64,000 nt of DNA from Sagittula marina (GTDB lineage: Bacteria > Pseudomonadota > Alphaproteobacteria > Rhodobacterales > Rhodobacteraceae), in NCBI RefSeq assembly GCF_014196795.1, contig NZ_JACIEJ010000011.1:1-64000 (forward strand). The letters run 5' to 3'. The notes beneath the pieces are model-generated. The model did no database searches, was not told the origin of the DNA, and saw nothing but the letters and a program-made list of their open reading frames with translations. Numbering within the stretch: the first letter of the stretch is position 1; every line of letters begins with the position of its first letter. Position numbers and translations under genes: made by a program. Below, one piece after another: positions 28,865-38,637 of the stretch.

Positions 28865-29701
28865 ATGGCATCATTGACCCCCATCGCCTGCGTGCTGCGC
28901 CGCCTCGTGGTGATAGGCCTGCTTTTTATGACCTGCCTCGGACCTGCGCGGGCTGAGCCGGTAGATGATCTTTTGGACGCGCTTCAGATCGACGCGATGC
29001 TTGGTATCATGCGTGAAGAGGGGATCGCTTACGGTCGCGACCTTGGAAATGACATGTTCATGGATGGCTCGAACCCACGCTGGCAAGAGCTTCTGGCCGA
29101 GATCTATGATCCCGACAAGATGCAGATCATCATGCGCCGCTATTTCGATGACATGCTCGATCAGGCAGACATGAAGCCTCTCGTTGCCTTCTTCGACTCG
29201 GAAACCGGGGCGGAGATCGTAGAGCTCGAGCTGAGCGCACGGCGCGCCATGATCGATGATGGGGTCGAAGAGGCGGCGCGGAGTGCCTACCAATCCGCGG
29301 ATACTGAAAGCGCTCGACTGCAGCAGATCACGCAGTTCATCGAAACCAATGACCTTCTGGAGGCTAATGTGGCAGGCGCGCTCAATGCCTCCTTCAAGTT
29401 TTACAGCGGTCTCGTGGACGGTGGCGGCCTTGAAATGAGTGAAGGCGAAATTCTCTCGGATGTTTGGGCGCAAGAGGCGGAGACCCGCGCTGACACGCGC
29501 GAATGGTTGTATGGCTTCCTGATGCTGGCGTATGAACCGCTGTCCGACGATACGCTCGACGAGTACATCGAGATATCCGGCACGCCGGAAGGTCGGGTTT
29601 TGAACCGCGCGCTCTTTGCCGGGTTCAACGCGATGTACGATGAGATCAGCTATGCCCTGGGGTTGGCAGCGGCGCGTCAGATGCAGTCGCAGGAGCTATA
29701 A
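28865..29701 (+). CDS. DUF2059 domain protein, exported
   Basis: 278 residues with a hydrophobic N-terminus (VLRRLVVIGLLFMTCLG) ending at a signal cleavage site near PARAEP, followed by a helical, acidic body. The segment MQIIMRRYFDDMLDQADMKP resembles the DUF2059 core, in which a motif around the Asp/Met-rich helix is conserved. The function is unknown; such proteins are periplasmic. The start at 28865 was chosen because AGAGGA precedes it and it begins the signal peptide. It is a single gene between tRNA-Ser and the ribosomal protein operon, with a terminator downstream. Confidence 0.75.
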   Translation: MASLTPIACVLRRLVVIGLLFMTCLGPARAEPVDDLLDALQIDAMLGIMREEGIAYGRDLGNDMFMDGSNPRWQELLAEIYDPDKMQIIMRRYFDDMLDQADMKPLVAFFDSETGAEIVELELSARRAMIDDGVEEAARSAYQSADTESARLQQITQFIETNDLLEANVAGALNASFKFYSGLVDGGGLEMSEGEILSDVWAQEAETRADTREWLYGFLMLAYEPLSDDTLDEYIEISGTPEGRVLNRALFAGFNAMYDEISYALGLAAARQMQSQEL

Positions 29702-29774
29702 AACCCAGCCTGCATGCTGCGTGTGCAGGCTTGACAGGGCAGGGAGGCTGGCGTAACAGCAGCCTACCATTGGA

Positions 29775-29803
29775 CGGGGCTCAGGCCCCGCCTTTTGTTT
29801 TTT
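29775..29803 (+). terminator. Intrinsic terminator after the DUF2059 gene
   Basis: The stem CGGGGC/GCCCCG with loop TCAG is followed by CCTTTTGTTTTTT, a classical T-rich tail. A weaker hairpin AGCCTGCA/TGCAGGCT lies just upstream at 29707-29731. Confidence 0.85.
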
Positions 29804-29951
29804 ACACCCGCCCCATGTGGGCAACTCACATCACGTCTTGAGAAGACGCGCCGTTCGAGGCAGGGACATCCGTCCCGCTCAACACCTGACACATCCGGAT
29901 CAACCGGGGCATTCAGGGGCCACAGAACGCGGCAAAGAAAAGGATACGCGT

Positions 29952-30515
29952 ATGTTCGCGGTGATGAAAACCGGCGGCAAGCAGTACAAAGTTCAGGCAG
30001 GGGATATCCTCCGCGTGGAGAAGCTTGCGGCTGATGCGGGCGAAACCGTCCAGTTCAACGAAATCCTCATGATCGGTGGCGATTCTGTGACCGTTGGTGC
30101 GCCCCTCGTGGCTGGCGCCGGTGTTCAGGCAGAAGTCGTTGACCAGATCAAAGGCGAAAAAGTCATTCACTTCGTCAAGCGTCGCCGTAAGCACAGCTCG
30201 CAGCGTACCAAAGGTCACCGTCAAAAACTGACCCTCGTCAAGATCACAGAGATCCTGGCCGAAGGCGCTGACAAATCCGGCGTAAAGGCCGCTGCTGGCG
30301 CAGGTTCTGTCCCGAAAGCGTCTTCGCGTTCCGCAGCGCCTGCCGCCGCAGGCGACGATCTGACGAAGATTACCGGTGTCGGCCCTGCCGCTGCCAAGAA
30401 ACTGAACGAAGCCGGCATCAACACCTACGCCGACCTCGCTGCTGTGAACCCCGACACGTTCGAGGCCACAAAGGTGAAGGCGGAGTGGGTCGAGCAGGCA
30501 AAAGAGCTGGCGTAA
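29952..30515 (+). CDS. rplU: 50S ribosomal protein bL21 with C-terminal helix-hairpin-helix extension
   Basis: 187 residues. The first ~102 residues are canonical bL21 (FAVMKTGGKQYKV, the basic KRRRKHSSQRTKGHRQ). An Ala/Ser-rich linker and a helix-hairpin-helix-like domain follow (DDLTKITGVGPAAAKKLNEA, then a Trp-containing end), roughly doubling the usual length of about 103. The protein binds 23S rRNA in the large subunit; the role of the tail is unknown. The start at 29952 follows a long leader, and AAGGAT is nearby. It is in an operon with bL27, 25 bp downstream. Confidence 0.96.
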   Translation: MFAVMKTGGKQYKVQAGDILRVEKLAADAGETVQFNEILMIGGDSVTVGAPLVAGAGVQAEVVDQIKGEKVIHFVKRRRKHSSQRTKGHRQKLTLVKITEILAEGADKSGVKAAAGAGSVPKASSRSAAPAAAGDDLTKITGVGPAAAKKLNEAGINTYADLAAVNPDTFEATKVKAEWVEQAKELA

Positions 30516-30540
30516 GCCGCTGTTATAAGGAGAGAGACAC

Positions 30541-30810
30541 ATGGCACATAAAAAGGCAGGCGGTTCCTCCCGCAACGGTCGCGACTCCGCTGGACGCCGT
30601 CTTGGCGTCAAGCTGTACGGCGGTCAGGCAGCCATTCCCGGCAACATCATCGTCCGCCAGCGCGGCACGAAGTTTTGGCCGGGCGAGGGCGTTGGCATGG
30701 GCAAGGATCACACGATCTTCGCCACTGTTCAGGGCGCAGTGACCTTCAACAAAGGTTTGAAGGGTCGCACGTTTATTTCGGTGATGCCAAAGGCCGAGGC
30801 TGCGGAGTAA
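30541..30810 (+). CDS. rpmA: 50S ribosomal protein bL27
   Basis: 89 residues beginning [16 protein letters not shown], the conserved N-terminal arm that reaches the peptidyl-transferase centre, followed by the beta-barrel core ([37 protein letters not shown]). No N-terminal cleavage extension of the firmicute kind is present. A strong AAGGAGAG site precedes the ATG. It is second in the conserved rplU-rpmA pair, a common neighbour of obgE, which is indeed found downstream. Confidence 0.98.
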   Translation: MAHKKAGGSSRNGRDSAGRRLGVKLYGGQAAIPGNIIVRQRGTKFWPGEGVGMGKDHTIFATVQGAVTFNKGLKGRTFISVMPKAEAAE

Positions 30811-30841
30811 GCCGTTCTTCACGTCTGAAGACATACAGACA

Positions 30842-30870
30842 GGGGATCGGCCAGCCGGCCGGTCCCCTTT
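30842..30870 (+). terminator. Intrinsic terminator after rpmA
   Basis: GGGGATCGGCC and GGCCGGTCCCC form an 11-bp stem with one T-G pair and loop AGCC, followed by TTT. It closes the ribosomal protein operon. Confidence 0.8.
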
Positions 30871-30966
30871 GCCGTTGGTGGCCGATGGGGAGTGCGGCCA
30901 CAGATCGGACGGAAACGTTCGTCACCCAATCCCTTCGATGCGAGGGGCGCACGGAGGAGAGTGCAG

Positions 30967-31506
30967 ATGGGCCTTGATACAACAATGACGCAGCCAACGG
31001 TGGAAACCGAACGGTTCGACCTGCGCCCTGTACGCCGCGCCGATATGGGGCTGTGGGAAATGTACGCGTCCGATGCTCGCGTTGCGACCATGACGCCAAC
31101 GATACCGCACCCGCTTCCACCCGGCACGGCAGAAAACTTTGTCACGCTGGCGATGTCTACAGACCGCGAAATAGATTTCTGGACCATGGACGGCACGAAG
31201 TCCGGCAATTCAGAGTTCATGGGTGTGATCAAGCTGCTCCGGATGGACCGGAACCAGTCCGAAGTGCGCTATTGGGTGGCTCCGCCATTCTGGAACACCG
31301 GTTTGGCGTCGGAGGCGGTGCGTGCTCTGGTGGACGCGAATCCGATGTCCAACGAAACCATGTTCGCCTCGGTGTTTCAGGACAACCCGGCCTCCGCCAA
31401 GGTTCTTGTGAACTGCGGCTTCGAATACATAGGCGATGCAGAGAGCTTCTCGATCGCGCGCAATGCCACGGTCCCGACCTGGACCTATCTCAACAAGCTG
31501 ACCTGA
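30967..31506 (+). CDS. GNAT-family N-acetyltransferase (RimJ/RimL-like)
   Basis: 179 residues. The pattern ETERFDLRPVRRADMGLWEM at the start, the central strand SEVRYWVAPPFWNTGLASEA (acetyl-CoA pyrophosphate-binding loop region) and the end NPASAKVLVNCGFEYIGDAE match ribosomal-protein-type acetyltransferases. It transfers acetyl from acetyl-CoA to an amino group; the target is unknown. The start at 30967 has GGAGGAG 6-8 bp upstream. It sits between the rpmA terminator and obgE. Confidence 0.9.
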   Translation: MGLDTTMTQPTVETERFDLRPVRRADMGLWEMYASDARVATMTPTIPHPLPPGTAENFVTLAMSTDREIDFWTMDGTKSGNSEFMGVIKLLRMDRNQSEVRYWVAPPFWNTGLASEAVRALVDANPMSNETMFASVFQDNPASAKVLVNCGFEYIGDAESFSIARNATVPTWTYLNKLT

Positions 31507-31692
31507 TCCGCGCTTTGGGTCGGGCACCAATCATTCGCGGACTTCGACCGGCAGGCACAGCGCGGTGTCCTTTCTGATAGCGGTCTGCTGACGTAGGCGG
31601 GGATAGTGTCCCCGACCAACGCAGCGGGCCGCTTGTGACGCCGCTCAAACCGGTCTAAACCCCGCTCAAACCTGTCCGAAAGCCCTGATGCC

Positions 31693-32745
31693 ATGAAATT
31701 CCTCGATCTCTCCAAGGTTCACATTCGCTCCGGCTCTGGCGGAAATGGGTCCATTTCATTCCGCCGCGAGAAGTTCATTGAATATGGTGGCCCGGACGGT
31801 GGCGATGGCGGCAAAGGTGGCTCTGTCTGGGCCGAGGCTGTTGACGGGCTGAACACGCTGATCGACTTCCGTTATCAACAGCACTGGTTTGCACAAAACG
31901 GGCAGGGCGGCATGGGCCAGGTCCGCACTGGCAAAACCGGCGAAGATATCGTTCTGAAAGTGCCGGTCGGCACGGAGATCCTCGAAGAGGACGAAGAAAC
32001 CGTCGTTGCGGATCTGTCAAAGCTGGGCGACCGGGTTCTGTTGGCCAAGGGCGGCAACGGCGGCTGGGGCAACCTGCACTTCAAGACCTCGACGAACCAA
32101 GCACCGCGTCGTGCCAATCCCGGTCAGGAGGGGATCGAGCGCACGCTTTGGCTGCGGCTGAAACTGATCGCCGACGTTGGTCTTGTGGGGCTGCCGAACG
32201 CGGGCAAGTCGACCTTCCTCGCGGCGACCTCGAACGCGCGGCCCAAGATTGCTGATTATCCGTTTACGACGCTCCACCCCAATCTGGGTGTGGTGAAGGT
32301 GGACAACACTGAATTTGTCGTGGCCGACATTCCCGGCCTGATCGAAGGTGCCCACGAAGGACGCGGCTTGGGTGATATCTTTCTGGGGCACGTGGAACGC
32401 AGCGCCGTTCTGCTGCATCTGATTGACGGCACATCTGGCACGTTGATCGAGGACTGGCAGACGATATGCGACGAACTCGACGCCTATGGCGAAGGTCTGG
32501 CAGACAAGCCGCGTGTAACGGTTCTGAACAAGATCGACGCGCTGGACGATGAAGAACGCGCTTTCCTGAAAGACGAACTTGAGGACGCCGGTGCGGAGAA
32601 CGTCATGCTTATGTCTGGCGTCACCAAAGACGGCGTGACCGAGGTGCTCCGCGCCTTGCGGCCTCACGTCGAAGCGCGCCGCGAGGCTGACAAGCCAGTC
32701 GATCCGGAGGCCGAGGCGGAGGGAGACGCGCCTTGGACGCCCTGA
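31693..32745 (+). CDS. obgE: Obg-family GTPase ObgE/CgtA
   Basis: 350 residues. The glycine-rich Obg fold occupies residues 1-158 ([28 protein letters not shown]). The GTPase domain has G1 [10 protein letters not shown]2/switch with [10 protein letters not shown]3 DIPGLIEGA and G4 NKID. It binds the 50S subunit and takes part in ribosome assembly, stress signalling and cell-cycle control. An acidic tail ends the protein. The stop codon overlaps the proB start by 13 bp, so translation is likely coupled. Confidence 0.98.
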   Translation: MKFLDLSKVHIRSGSGGNGSISFRREKFIEYGGPDGGDGGKGGSVWAEAVDGLNTLIDFRYQQHWFAQNGQGGMGQVRTGKTGEDIVLKVPVGTEILEEDEETVVADLSKLGDRVLLAKGGNGGWGNLHFKTSTNQAPRRANPGQEGIERTLWLRLKLIADVGLVGLPNAGKSTFLAATSNARPKIADYPFTTLHPNLGVVKVDNTEFVVADIPGLIEGAHEGRGLGDIFLGHVERSAVLLHLIDGTSGTLIEDWQTICDELDAYGEGLADKPRVTVLNKIDALDDEERAFLKDELEDAGAENVMLMSGVTKDGVTEVLRALRPHVEARREADKPVDPEAEAEGDAPWTP

Positions 32746-33839
32746 CCGGCGCGCAGCGCGTTGTCATCAAGATTGGGTCCGCGCTGCTGGTAGATCGCAC
32801 CACTGGTGATCTCAGAGCGGATTGGCTTGCCGCCATAGCCCAAGACATTTCCGTGCAAAAGCAGGCGGGCAAGGATGTCATTCTTGTCTCCTCCGGCTCC
32901 ATCGCATTGGGCCGCGGGCTGCTTGGGCTTCCCGCCACGTCCCTTCCGCTCGAACAGTCGCAGGCCGCAGCGGCGGTGGGCCAAATTCGCCTTGCGCAAG
33001 CGTGGTCAGAGGCGCTCGCGCAGCATGGGTTGACCACCGCGCAGGTGCTGGTGACGCTCGAAGACAGTGCCGACCGCCGGCGTTATCTGAACACGCGCGC
33101 AACCATGGCGACGCTCTTGTCCTATGGCGCAGTGCCCATCGTGAACGAGAACGATACGGTCGCCACGGACGAAATTCGCTATGGTGACAATGATCGCCTT
33201 GCCGCGCAGATCGCGGTGACCACGGGCGCTGATCTGCTGATCCTGCTTTCTGATGTGGACGGTCTGTACACGGGCAATCCCAACAGCGATCCCGATGCGT
33301 TACATTTGCCGCAGATCGACGAGATTACACCCCAGATCGAAGCCATGGCAGGGGATGCGGGGTCGGGCCTGTCCAAAGGGGGCATGAAGACAAAGGTGAT
33401 GGCGGCCCAGACGGCCACCGCTTCCGGCTGTACCATGATCATCATGCACGGGGCTGAGAACCATCCGCTGACGCGTCTGGCCACCGGTGCGCGACACACG
33501 ACCTTCACCGCCAAGCTTGATCCACACATGGCGCGCAAGCGCTGGATCGCAGCAATGAAACCACAGGGCGTCCTGCACGTCGATGCCGGTGCCACCGTGG
33601 CGTTGAAGAACGGCAAAAGCCTGTTGCCAGCGGGTTTGGCGCTGATTGAAGGCGACTTTGGCCGTGGCGACCCGGTGACGCTGCGGGCGCATGACGGCAG
33701 CACCTTGGGGCAGGGCCTTGCGCGGTATACCTCCGACGAAGCGCGCCAGATTGCCGGGCATCGCAGTCATGAAATCGAGGCTTTGCTGGGCTATCCTGGC
33801 CGCGCCGTCTTGATTCATCGTGATGACATGGCGCTGTGA
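32733..33839 (+). CDS. proB: Glutamate 5-kinase
   Basis: 368 residues. The amino-acid kinase domain begins [11 protein letters not shown] and contains [19 protein letters not shown] and the [13 protein letters not shown] signature. A C-terminal PUA domain follows from about residue 275. It phosphorylates glutamate with ATP, the first and feedback-controlled step of proline synthesis. The start is a TTG at 32733 inside the end of obgE, preceded by GGAGGGAGA; no better ATG or GTG exists before the conserved VVIKIG. It is directly followed by proA. Confidence 0.96.
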   Translation: MDALTGAQRVVIKIGSALLVDRTTGDLRADWLAAIAQDISVQKQAGKDVILVSSGSIALGRGLLGLPATSLPLEQSQAAAAVGQIRLAQAWSEALAQHGLTTAQVLVTLEDSADRRRYLNTRATMATLLSYGAVPIVNENDTVATDEIRYGDNDRLAAQIAVTTGADLLILLSDVDGLYTGNPNSDPDALHLPQIDEITPQIEAMAGDAGSGLSKGGMKTKVMAAQTATASGCTMIIMHGAENHPLTRLATGARHTTFTAKLDPHMARKRWIAAMKPQGVLHVDAGATVALKNGKSLLPAGLALIEGDFGRGDPVTLRAHDGSTLGQGLARYTSDEARQIAGHRSHEIEALLGYPGRAVLIHRDDMAL

Positions 33840-33905
33840 CGCATCTTTGCGCCCCGGCTCTTTATTGTTAAAATACACAATCCAATTCAAACGAAGGCCA
33901 GACCC

Positions 33906-35171
33906 ATGCTGGATCACTCCGACATCCCCGCCTTGATGCAAGACATCGGTCGCCGCGCACGCGCGGCCTCAGCGGAGCTGGCCTACGCTCCAGCGGATGC
34001 AAAACGGCAAGCGCTCGAAGCGGCCGCGAAGCACCTTTGGGACAATCGCGATGCTGTCATCGAGGCAAACGCAAAGGACCTTGCCTTTGGTGAGGAAAAG
34101 GGTCTGAGCCCGGCAATGATGGATCGGTTGAAACTGACCGAAGACCGCATCGCCGGCATGCGGGACAGCCTGACAGCTGTTGCTGCGCAGACTGATCCCG
34201 TGGGCGAAATCATCACGGAATGGGACCGCCCCTCCGGTCTGCACATCAAACGCGTGCGCACACCGCTTGGCGTGATCGGCGTGATCTACGAGTCCCGGCC
34301 CAATGTGACCGCCGATGCGGGGGCTCTGTGCCTGAAGGCCGGGAATGCGGTGATCCTGCGCGGCGGTTCCGAGTCGCTGCACAGCTCGCAGGCGATCCAC
34401 GCCAGCCTCGTGCATGGTCTGTCCATCGCCGGTTTGCCTGAGGACGCCATTCAGATGGTGCCGACGCGCGACCGCGCCGCCGTGTCCGAGATGCTGAGCA
34501 TGGTCGACTATATCGACGTGATCGTGCCGCGTGGGGGCAAAGGGCTGGTTGGCCTCGTTCAGCGCGAAGCCCGCGTGCCCGTGTTTGCTCACCTCGAAGG
34601 CATCGTGCACATCTACGTCGACGTAGACGCCGATCCGGTAAAGGCACTCGCTATCGTCATGAACGCCAAGACACGTCGCACGGGGATTTGCGGCGCGGCC
34701 GAGTGCCTGCTGATCCATCGCGACGTGGTGGACACGATCGGCCAGGGACTGGTGAAGGCTCTGATCGACGCAGGCGTGGCCGTAAATGCCGACGAGACGC
34801 TGCAAAGCATCGAAGGCACCACGCCGGCGACGCAGGACGATTGGGGGAAAGAATACCTCGACATGATGATCGCGGCAAAGGTGGTCGACGACGTAGACGG
34901 TGCCATCGCGCACATTCGCCAGTACGGCTCGCAACACACTGATTGCATCATCACAGAGGACGACGAAGCAGCCGCGCGCTTCTTCCAGCGTCTTGATTCC
35001 GCGATTTTGATGCGCAATGCCTCGACGCAATTTGCGGATGGCGGCGAATTCGGTATGGGAGCGGAGATTGGCATCGCCACGGGCAAGATGCACGCACGCG
35101 GCCCGGTGGGCGTTGAACAGCTGACGAGCTTTAAATATCTGGTAGACGGCGACGGAACGATCCGGAACTGA
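33906..35171 (+). CDS. proA: Glutamate-5-semialdehyde dehydrogenase (gamma-glutamyl phosphate reductase)
   Basis: 421 residues, normal length. The aldehyde dehydrogenase fold has the NADP-binding segment [16 protein letters not shown] and the catalytic Cys in [11 protein letters not shown] (near residue 260). It reduces glutamyl phosphate to the semialdehyde for proline synthesis, acting directly after ProB, whose gene is 66 bp upstream. The shared operon obgE-proB-proA is common in alphaproteobacteria. Confidence 0.97.
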   Translation: MLDHSDIPALMQDIGRRARAASAELAYAPADAKRQALEAAAKHLWDNRDAVIEANAKDLAFGEEKGLSPAMMDRLKLTEDRIAGMRDSLTAVAAQTDPVGEIITEWDRPSGLHIKRVRTPLGVIGVIYESRPNVTADAGALCLKAGNAVILRGGSESLHSSQAIHASLVHGLSIAGLPEDAIQMVPTRDRAAVSEMLSMVDYIDVIVPRGGKGLVGLVQREARVPVFAHLEGIVHIYVDVDADPVKALAIVMNAKTRRTGICGAAECLLIHRDVVDTIGQGLVKALIDAGVAVNADETLQSIEGTTPATQDDWGKEYLDMMIAAKVVDDVDGAIAHIRQYGSQHTDCIITEDDEAAARFFQRLDSAILMRNASTQFADGGEFGMGAEIGIATGKMHARGPVGVEQLTSFKYLVDGDGTIRN

Positions 35172-35179
35172 GCATCAAA

Positions 35180-35206
35180 CGGGCAGGGGATATGCGCCTC
35201 TGCCCG
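35180..35206. terminator. Shared terminator between convergent proA and chpT
   Basis: CGGGCAGGGG and CCTCTGCCCG pair over 10 bp with one G-T, enclosing ATATGCG. It lies between the two convergent stop codons and can serve both strands. No clear T-run is present. Confidence 0.6.
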
Positions 35207-35212
35207 CCCGCG

Positions 35213-35821
35213 TCAGGCCGCGATCTTTATGGTCAGCGAATCCGCATCTGTAGTGGCCAAAAGCTGTTTGCCAAGCGTCTCCGAGATCATAGGCAATAGG
35301 GCGAACTGCACCTTGTCCGCGCCGGGCAGGTCCATCTCACCCACGCCGTTCAGATGATCCCAGAGCGGCTGTTGCACATTCAGGCGTGGGCCCTTGGCGC
35401 GCACAGTCCAACCCGCCGCATCATGATCGAATTGCACAGTGCCGCCCATGGGCAGCGCGCTTTCACAGCACAGAAAGGCCAGAAAGCACATCTGAACCTC
35501 TTCGCGCAGATGATCGTTTTCCTCGCTCCAATGCGCTTTCAGGCGTCCGTCGTGTGTCACGGCAGCCAGTGTTCCGGCGATCTCGCGCCGCGACATGGAT
35601 TGTGTGCCTGAAGCATGACCAAAGGCCACGCGAAAGAACCGAATGCGCGCCGCGGCGCTTTCACAACTGTCCTGGATCAGGGTAAGTTCCGGACTATCCT
35701 TTCCACCACCGGTCAGGGCCATCAGCTCCAAACCGTTCTGAATGGCGCCGATCGGGCTGATCAGGTCATGGCACAGGCGTGAGCCAACCAATGCCGCCAG
35801 ATCTACGCTGGCCTTCTGCAT
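35213..35821 (-). CDS. chpT: Histidine phosphotransferase ChpT-like
   Basis: 202 residues. The phospho-accepting His is in SRLCHDLISPIGAIQNGLEL near residue 20, the dimerisation helix motif of ChpT. It is followed by RIRFFRVAFG and a degenerate ATPase-like C-terminal domain. In Caulobacter and relatives ChpT relays phosphate from CckA to CtrA and CpdR, controlling the cell cycle and, in roseobacters, motility and gene transfer agents. I chose the start at 35821 because GGAGAA lies 8 bp before it. Longer starts at 35857 or 35905 would overlap the divergent DUF3553 gene. Confidence 0.85.
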   Translation of the reverse strand: MQKASVDLAALVGSRLCHDLISPIGAIQNGLELMALTGGGKDSPELTLIQDSCESAAARIRFFRVAFGHASGTQSMSRREIAGTLAAVTHDGRLKAHWSEENDHLREEVQMCFLAFLCCESALPMGGTVQFDHDAAGWTVRAKGPRLNVQQPLWDHLNGVGEMDLPGADKVQFALLPMISETLGKQLLATTDADSLTIKIAA

Positions 35822-35848
35822 CACGTTCTCCAACTCGGGACCCGTCAC

Positions 35849-36031
35849 ATGGATCATCTCAATGCCTTTCTCGAACCTGGTATGCTGGTAAAGCATCCGG
35901 ACCAACCCGATTGGGGTTTGGGCCAGGTGCAGTCCAACATAGACGGTCGCGTCACCGTCAATTTTCGTGAAGAGGGAAAGGTCGTCCTTGACGGTCGCGT
36001 GGTCACCTTGATCCCTGTTTTCGAAAACTAA
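35849..36031 (+). CDS. DUF3553 family small protein
   Basis: 60 residues: FLEPGMLVKHPDQPDWGLGQ followed by QSNIDGRVTVNFREEGKVV, the short beta-rich DUF3553 domain resembling CarD/TRCF RNA polymerase-interacting folds. The function is unknown. It is head-to-head with chpT and starts only 27 bp from the chosen chpT start, so the two share a promoter region. Both genes are typical alphaproteobacterial core genes. Confidence 0.85.
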   Translation: MDHLNAFLEPGMLVKHPDQPDWGLGQVQSNIDGRVTVNFREEGKVVLDGRVVTLIPVFEN

Positions 36032-36204
36032 CCTAGTTGGCCGACAGTTGAGAAATCGTTAACCACGGCAGTAGGCCTGTGTGCGTGCTTTATGTCAAGC
36101 TCTCGTTATGGTTGCAGTTTTTCCAATAAGGCTGACGTTGCGTGGGGCGCGGTCGGCAGATAAAAGGAGCGAGACAGGACGGAACAGACGCGCGGGCAAA
36201 CGTC

Positions 36205-36993
36205 ATGATCGACACCACGACATTGGACCGGGCGCAGCCGACGGACACCGGGCTGCGCGTTCACCTCGCGGAGGATGAGGCAGACGTATTGGCAGCGCAG
36301 CGCTTGCGCTACGACGTTTTTGTGGCCGAGCTGGGAGGCGATGGCCCCCTGGTGGATCACGTCAACCGGCTGGAAAAAGATTCGTTTGATCCATTCTATG
36401 ATCACCTCTTGGTACGCGACCCTGCGCGCGGTGACATGGTTGTGGGCGTCTACCGTCTGCTGCGCGACAGCCGCGCCCGGGATGCAGGGCAGTTCTACTC
36501 AGAGGATGAATACGATCTTGCGCCTTTGCGTGCCTCCGGTCGACGGCTGCTGGAACTCGGGCGGTCCTGCTTGCATCCAGACTATCGCGGCGGGGCTGCC
36601 ATGTTCCTGTTGTGGCAAGGTCTTGCGGATTACGTGCTGCGGCATCAGATCGAAGTGCTCTTTGGCACGGCGAGCTTTCACGGCACGGACGTCGAGCGGC
36701 TGGCACAACCTTTGTCCCTTTTGCATCACCGGCACCTCGCGCCGGCGCCGCTGCGCGTCCGGGCGCGACAGTTTCAGGATATGAACCTCGTTCCAGAAGC
36801 CGAGATCGATCGCCGCAAAGCCATGCTGGAGGTGCCCGCCTTGATCAAGGCTTACCTGCGGCTTGGCGGTTGTGTGGGCGAGGGCGCCTATGTCGACCAC
36901 GCTTTTAATACAACCGATGTCTGCCTCGTGATGGACACGGCGCGGATGACCGACCGCCAGCGCAGCCTGTATACCCGTGGGCGCGGCGCGTGA
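36205..36993 (+). CDS. olsB: L-ornithine N-alpha-acyltransferase
   Basis: 262 residues of the acyl-ACP-using GNAT-like family (QRLRYDVFVAELGGDGPLVD, LELGRSCLHPDYRGGAAM, LFGTASFHGTD). It attaches a 3-hydroxyacyl chain from ACP to ornithine, making lyso-ornithine lipid. The start at 36205 skips an upstream extension lacking family similarity. The stop codon overlaps the GTG start of the next gene (GTGA), which encodes the second acyltransferase, so this is the olsBA operon for phosphorus-free ornithine lipids. Confidence 0.93.
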   Translation: MIDTTTLDRAQPTDTGLRVHLAEDEADVLAAQRLRYDVFVAELGGDGPLVDHVNRLEKDSFDPFYDHLLVRDPARGDMVVGVYRLLRDSRARDAGQFYSEDEYDLAPLRASGRRLLELGRSCLHPDYRGGAAMFLLWQGLADYVLRHQIEVLFGTASFHGTDVERLAQPLSLLHHRHLAPAPLRVRARQFQDMNLVPEAEIDRRKAMLEVPALIKAYLRLGGCVGEGAYVDHAFNTTDVCLVMDTARMTDRQRSLYTRGRGA

Positions 36994-37823
36994 GCCCGAC
37001 CTGGAAAGGCGACCCACCGCCGCAGCATCGGAAATTCGCAGCCTCGGACTGGCTTCGTATCGTGCTCCGAGGTGTTCCTATTGTGCTTGTTCTGCTGTGC
37101 GGGCTTACGCTGTCGCTGCTGCTGCGTCTGATCGAGCGGCCACTGTTCGGGATTGCCCGCCCATGGACGCCTGAGATCACCAAAGCCGTTTGCCGCACGG
37201 TTCTGCGGATCATGGGGCTGCGTGTCCGCGTCGAGGGCAGGCCGTCCGAACGGCGCGGCGCCGTGGTGGCCAATCACAGCTCGTGGCTCGATATTTTTGT
37301 CCTGAACAGCCGCAAAACGGTGTATTTCGTCTCGAAATCAGAGGTCGCGGGCTGGCCGGGCATTGGCCTGTTGGCGCGGGCCACAGGAACCGTGTTTATC
37401 AACCGCAACCGGCGTGAGGCGGCGCAACAGACCAAGGTGTTCCAGGATCGCCTCATGCAAGGACATCGACTGATGTTCTTCCCCGAAGGCACGTCAACCG
37501 ACGGGCTGCGGGTCCTGCCGTTCAAGACAACACTGTTCGAAGCATTTTTTGACGCGAAACTCCTGCATGAAGTGAGCATTCAGGCGCTTAGTGTCGTCTA
37601 TCATGCGCCGGAAGGGCGGGATCGCAGGTTCTATGGGTGGTGGGGCGACATGGAATTTGCCCCGTCGATGTTGCGTCTACTGGCGCAACGTCGGCAAGGC
37701 TCTGTTGATCTGATATATCACCCGGCTGTTGCGGTCGACGATTTCGCCAACCGCAAGAGCCTTGCGCGTCATCTTGAACAGCAAGTGCGCGAAGGGCACG
37801 CGCGTGCTTTGTCCAAGGCGTGA
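36990..37823 (+). CDS. olsA: Lyso-ornithine lipid O-acyltransferase (PlsC family)
   Basis: 277 residues. One N-terminal membrane helix (residues ~25-47) precedes the acyltransferase motifs: NHSSWLDIFVL (NHx4D, catalytic His), the FINRNRREAA block and FFPEGTSTDG (Glu-Gly-Thr). It O-acylates lyso-ornithine lipid, and some homologues also act on lysophosphatidate. It starts with GTG overlapping the olsB stop, which indicates translational coupling. Its own stop codon is 1 bp from the end of the convergent thiE-like gene. Confidence 0.92.
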   Translation: MSPTWKGDPPPQHRKFAASDWLRIVLRGVPIVLVLLCGLTLSLLLRLIERPLFGIARPWTPEITKAVCRTVLRIMGLRVRVEGRPSERRGAVVANHSSWLDIFVLNSRKTVYFVSKSEVAGWPGIGLLARATGTVFINRNRREAAQQTKVFQDRLMQGHRLMFFPEGTSTDGLRVLPFKTTLFEAFFDAKLLHEVSIQALSVVYHAPEGRDRRFYGWWGDMEFAPSMLRLLAQRRQGSVDLIYHPAVAVDDFANRKSLARHLEQQVREGHARALSKA

Positions 37824-37824
37824 A

Positions 37825-38445
37825 TTACGACATCGCCGCTGTCAGGCGTTTCAGGGCCGCCAACGGATCTTCCTCGCGCCAGATTTCCTCTCCGATGGCA
37901 AAGAAATCGGTGAAAGGTGACAACGAACGCACGTTGTCCTCGGTCAGGCCGCCTTCGGCCACAACGGGCACCTCGATGACCTCAGACCACCAGCGAAACA
38001 GGTCAAGCTCCGCCAGCTCGCCGTCGCCCAATGCGCCGCCGATCGGACCAAAGCTGACGTAATCCGCCCCAGCCTCGCCAGCGTTCATGCCATCGTGCCG
38101 CGATGTGCCGTTACCGGTTCCAACGATGGCGTCTGGGCCGAGCGTCTTGCGGGCAAAGCGTACCGTGCGGGCACCATCCGGCAGGTGCACGCCATCCAGA
38201 CCAAGGCGCTCTGCCAACAGCACATGGGTGTCGATCACCATCGCAACATCCACCGAATTGGCCACCTCGCGGATCACGTCGGTCGCACGCATCAGGCGGT
38301 CCTCGTCATGGGTGGCGAGGCTGAGACGCAGGCAAGCGGTCTCGACACCGTCAAGCACGCGCTTGAGGGTGTTGGGAAAGCTCGACAATTCGAACTCTGG
38401 CGGGGTCACAAGGTAAATCTGAGGGGTCTCAATCTGGTCGGTCAT
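37825..38445 (-). CDS. Thiamine-phosphate synthase family protein (ThiE/TenI-like)
   Basis: 206 residues with the TIM-barrel pattern of ThiE: IYLVTPPEF at the first strand, DGVHLPDGAR, TSRHDGMNAGEAGADYVSFG and VVAEGGLTEDNV. The usual Gly-Gln after DGVHL is replaced by PDG, as in TenI-like or divergent ThiE proteins, so synthase activity is likely but not certain. The start at 38445 follows CAGGAGGA. It is a single gene, convergent with olsA and divergent from trmJ. No other thiamine genes are in the window. Confidence 0.8.
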   Translation of the reverse strand: MTDQIETPQIYLVTPPEFELSSFPNTLKRVLDGVETACLRLSLATHDEDRLMRATDVIREVANSVDVAMVIDTHVLLAERLGLDGVHLPDGARTVRFARKTLGPDAIVGTGNGTSRHDGMNAGEAGADYVSFGPIGGALGDGELAELDLFRWWSEVIEVPVVAEGGLTEDNVRSLSPFTDFFAIGEEIWREEDPLAALKRLTAAMS

Positions 38446-38637
38446 GTTGGTCCTCCTGACGGAAGGTCTCATAGCTCAGGCAATTTGGTTTGACCATGGG
38501 GTCGACGGCTGTAAGCGCATGTGACGTGGTCCCTCCGCGGTATGCATTTCGATAAGAAAGTGACGCGTCGGGGCACAAGGGCTTGAGGCCGGACGCCTTG
38601 CAGATTAGGCGGAAGCCAAATTGAACAGGAGAGCGTA

